Source: Zobellia laminariae (lineage in GTDB: Bacteria; Bacteroidota; Bacteroidia; Flavobacteriales; Flavobacteriaceae). Taken from it: a stretch of DNA of 64,000 bases. The position numbers and the translations under genes were made by a program. The notes beneath the pieces were generated by a model. It was not told the DNA's origin. It saw only the letters and a list, made by a program, of their open reading frames with translations, and did not search any database. Positions 62,790 to 64,000 of this stretch are shown piece by piece (the first letter of the stretch is position 1; each line of letters opens with the position of its first letter). The DNA lies in NCBI RefSeq assembly GCF_009725995.1, contig NZ_RCNS01000002.1, positions 558,001 through 622,000 of the forward strand, in the 5' to 3' direction.

Positions 62790-64000
62790 TTGAAAAAATT
62801 TCTTTTTCTATTTATATTTTTTTCAAGTGCACTTTTTATCCACGCTCAAAAAGAGGCGTCCATATGGTATTTTGGTCGTAATGCGGGTGTAGACTTTAAT
62901 AGTGGTACTCCAGTAGCATTAACAGATGGGGAGCTATATACAGAAGAGGGTAGTGCAACTATTTCTGATAAGAATGGAAACCTACTTTTTTATACAGATG
63001 GGGTTACGGTTTGGAACAGAAATCATACACCAATGCCAAACGGTACGGGCTTAAACGGCCATTCTTCTAGTACACAATCTGCATTAATCGTACCTAAATC
63101 TGACCAGCCCAATATTTATTATATTTTTACAGTGGATCATATAGAAGGGTCTAGAGAGCTTCAATACAGTATTGTAGACTTAAATCTTGATTCTGGATTA
63201 GGAGACATTACGGCTACAAAAAATATGCTGCTCCAAAATCCTGTAAGCGAAAAAATAGCAGCGGTAGAAAACCGCAATGGTAATGGTATTTGGGTTATTT
63301 CAAAAGGTTGGGAGAATAATGGGTTTTATGCTTATTTGGTAGATGCAACAGGACTGAACACAACACCTGTTATTTCTAATATAGGCTGGACTCCCATGGG
63401 GAGTATTCAGCAGGGCAGAGGGTATTTAAAAGCATCTCCGGACGGTAGTTTATTGGCGTGCGCTATATACGCCGAAGGTGTTGTAGAACTCTTTCATTTT
63501 GATGCTGGCAGTGGTACGGTAACCGATAAAATATCGTTAAAAAGTTTTCTTGAGGTTAATTGGTATGATACCCAACCCAATGGGGTGGAGTTTTCCCCTA
63601 ATAATAAAGTTTTATATGTAAGTACAAAAGGAGGAGTCTATCAATTTGATATTAGCAGTTATGATGAGGCAACAATTTTAGCTTCAGGTTTAATGGTTTC
63701 TCCTCTTAATTCGGGCCCTCCATTTTTAGGAGGATTACAAATGGGAATTGATGGGAAAATTTATGTACCGCGGGCTTACAGAAATTATTTAAATGTAGTT
63801 AATGACCCTAATACCCTAGGGCTTGGTTGTAATTATCAAGAGCAAGCTATAGATTTAGGTACTGATCGCTTGGGAGTGCTTGGATTGCCTACATTCATTT
63901 CTTCATATTTTGATTTTGGCATAGAAGCAGAAAATTTCTGCCTAGGCTCCGGTACAGAGTTTAGTATTCAAAGCGGTGAACCTATTGTATCTATAACTTG
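62790..64000 (+). CDS. Secreted T9SS-type surface protein (partial, C-terminus beyond window)
   Basis: About 403 residues are visible. The start is a TTG at 62790 (a stop at 62775 excludes earlier starts) that opens a signal peptide (FLFLFIFFSSALFIHAQ). The opening SIWYFGRNAGVDFNSGTPVALTDGE is shortened here to its key parts: IWYFG, NAGVDF and VALTDGEL. With ISDKNGNLLFYTDG and STQSALIVPK, these are typical for long flavobacterial gliding/T9SS type-B sorting proteins with a beta-propeller N-terminal domain. The sorting domain would be at the missing C-terminus. The out-of-frame reading 62678-62881 is discarded. Confidence 0.82.
   Translation, partial: MKKFLFLFIFFSSALFIHAQKEASIWYFGRNAGVDFNSGTPVALTDGELYTEEGSATISDKNGNLLFYTDGVTVWNRNHTPMPNGTGLNGHSSSTQSALIVPKSDQPNIYYIFTVDHIEGSRELQYSIVDLNLDSGLGDITATKNMLLQNPVSEKIAAVENRNGNGIWVISKGWENNGFYAYLVDATGLNTTPVISNIGWTPMGSIQQGRGYLKASPDGSLLACAIYAEGVVELFHFDAGSGTVTDKISLKSFLEVNWYDTQPNGVEFSPNNKVLYVSTKGGVYQFDISSYDEATILASGLMVSPLNSGPPFLGGLQMGIDGKIYVPRAYRNYLNVVNDPNTLGLGCNYQEQAIDLGTDRLGVLGLPTFISSYFDFGIEAENFCLGSGTEFSIQSGEPIVSIT

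Noticed and set aside
62678..62881. 67-residue plus-strand frame from 62678
   Set aside because: It overlaps in another frame the signal peptide of the clear secreted protein starting at 62790.

Overview
The window reads as chromosomal DNA of a marine Flavobacteriaceae member (Bacteroidetes, Zobellia/Maribacter-like). The grounds are low GC, Bacteroidetes-type -7 boxes (TAnnTTTG), lipoproteins and Tat proteins of flavobacterial type, a type-B T9SS-style secreted protein at the right edge, and a content of polysaccharide enzymes, DUF5107/TPR proteins and YD-repeat proteins. The genus is inferred, not shown.

1-15.5 kb is mixed metabolism: a partial DUF5107/TPR protein, a phytoene-desaturase/retinol-saturase-type flavoprotein, an SGNH esterase, small membrane proteins, a Tat-exported Gfo/Idh/MocA oxidoreductase, and an AraC regulator divergent from hxlB-hxlA (formaldehyde-fixing RuMP module). 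These are followed by a frameshifted S33 hydrolase and an M13 peptidase lipoprotein. A decayed copy of the 3' end of hxlA plus its terminator lies 4 kb downstream of the intact gene.

16-34.2 kb is an almost complete nitrate-to-ammonium respiration island. A leftward operon (napD-napA-duplicated napB-tetraheme lipoprotein-NrfC-like-NrfD-like) faces a rightward Moco operon (moeA, ModE-like, moaE, moaCB fusion, moaA). These are followed by an outer-membrane barrel gene and nrfH-nrfA-ccsBA. The same 14-bp palindrome (ATGAYnnnnRTCAT) sits in the nap/moeA intergenic region, upstream of the barrel gene and upstream of nrfH. At the first two it lies at nearly constant distance from -7 boxes. I read this as a CRP/FNR-family regulon.

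34.2-42 kb holds two tandem PL8 (chondroitin-ABC-lyase type) paralogues and a GH105/GH88 lipoprotein, a small uronic-acid polysaccharide degradation set without SusCD. 42.7-49 kb is a compact leftward type II secretion/type IV pilus-like locus (pseudopilin, A24 peptidase, GspE, secretin, GspL-like, GspM-like) with no GspF.

49.5-60.5 kb runs rightward: a malectin-domain protein, a large YD-repeat protein, and a 1946-residue LRR-Ig-Rhs fusion with a variable C-terminal region, followed in overlap by a small lipoprotein that could be its immunity partner. 60.5-62 kb is a RAYT transposase surrounded by at least six REP hairpins in two orientations, including a duplicated promoter/start segment and a gene remnant cut by a REP. 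The right end holds decayed membrane-protein sequence, hairpins and the start of a secreted protein.
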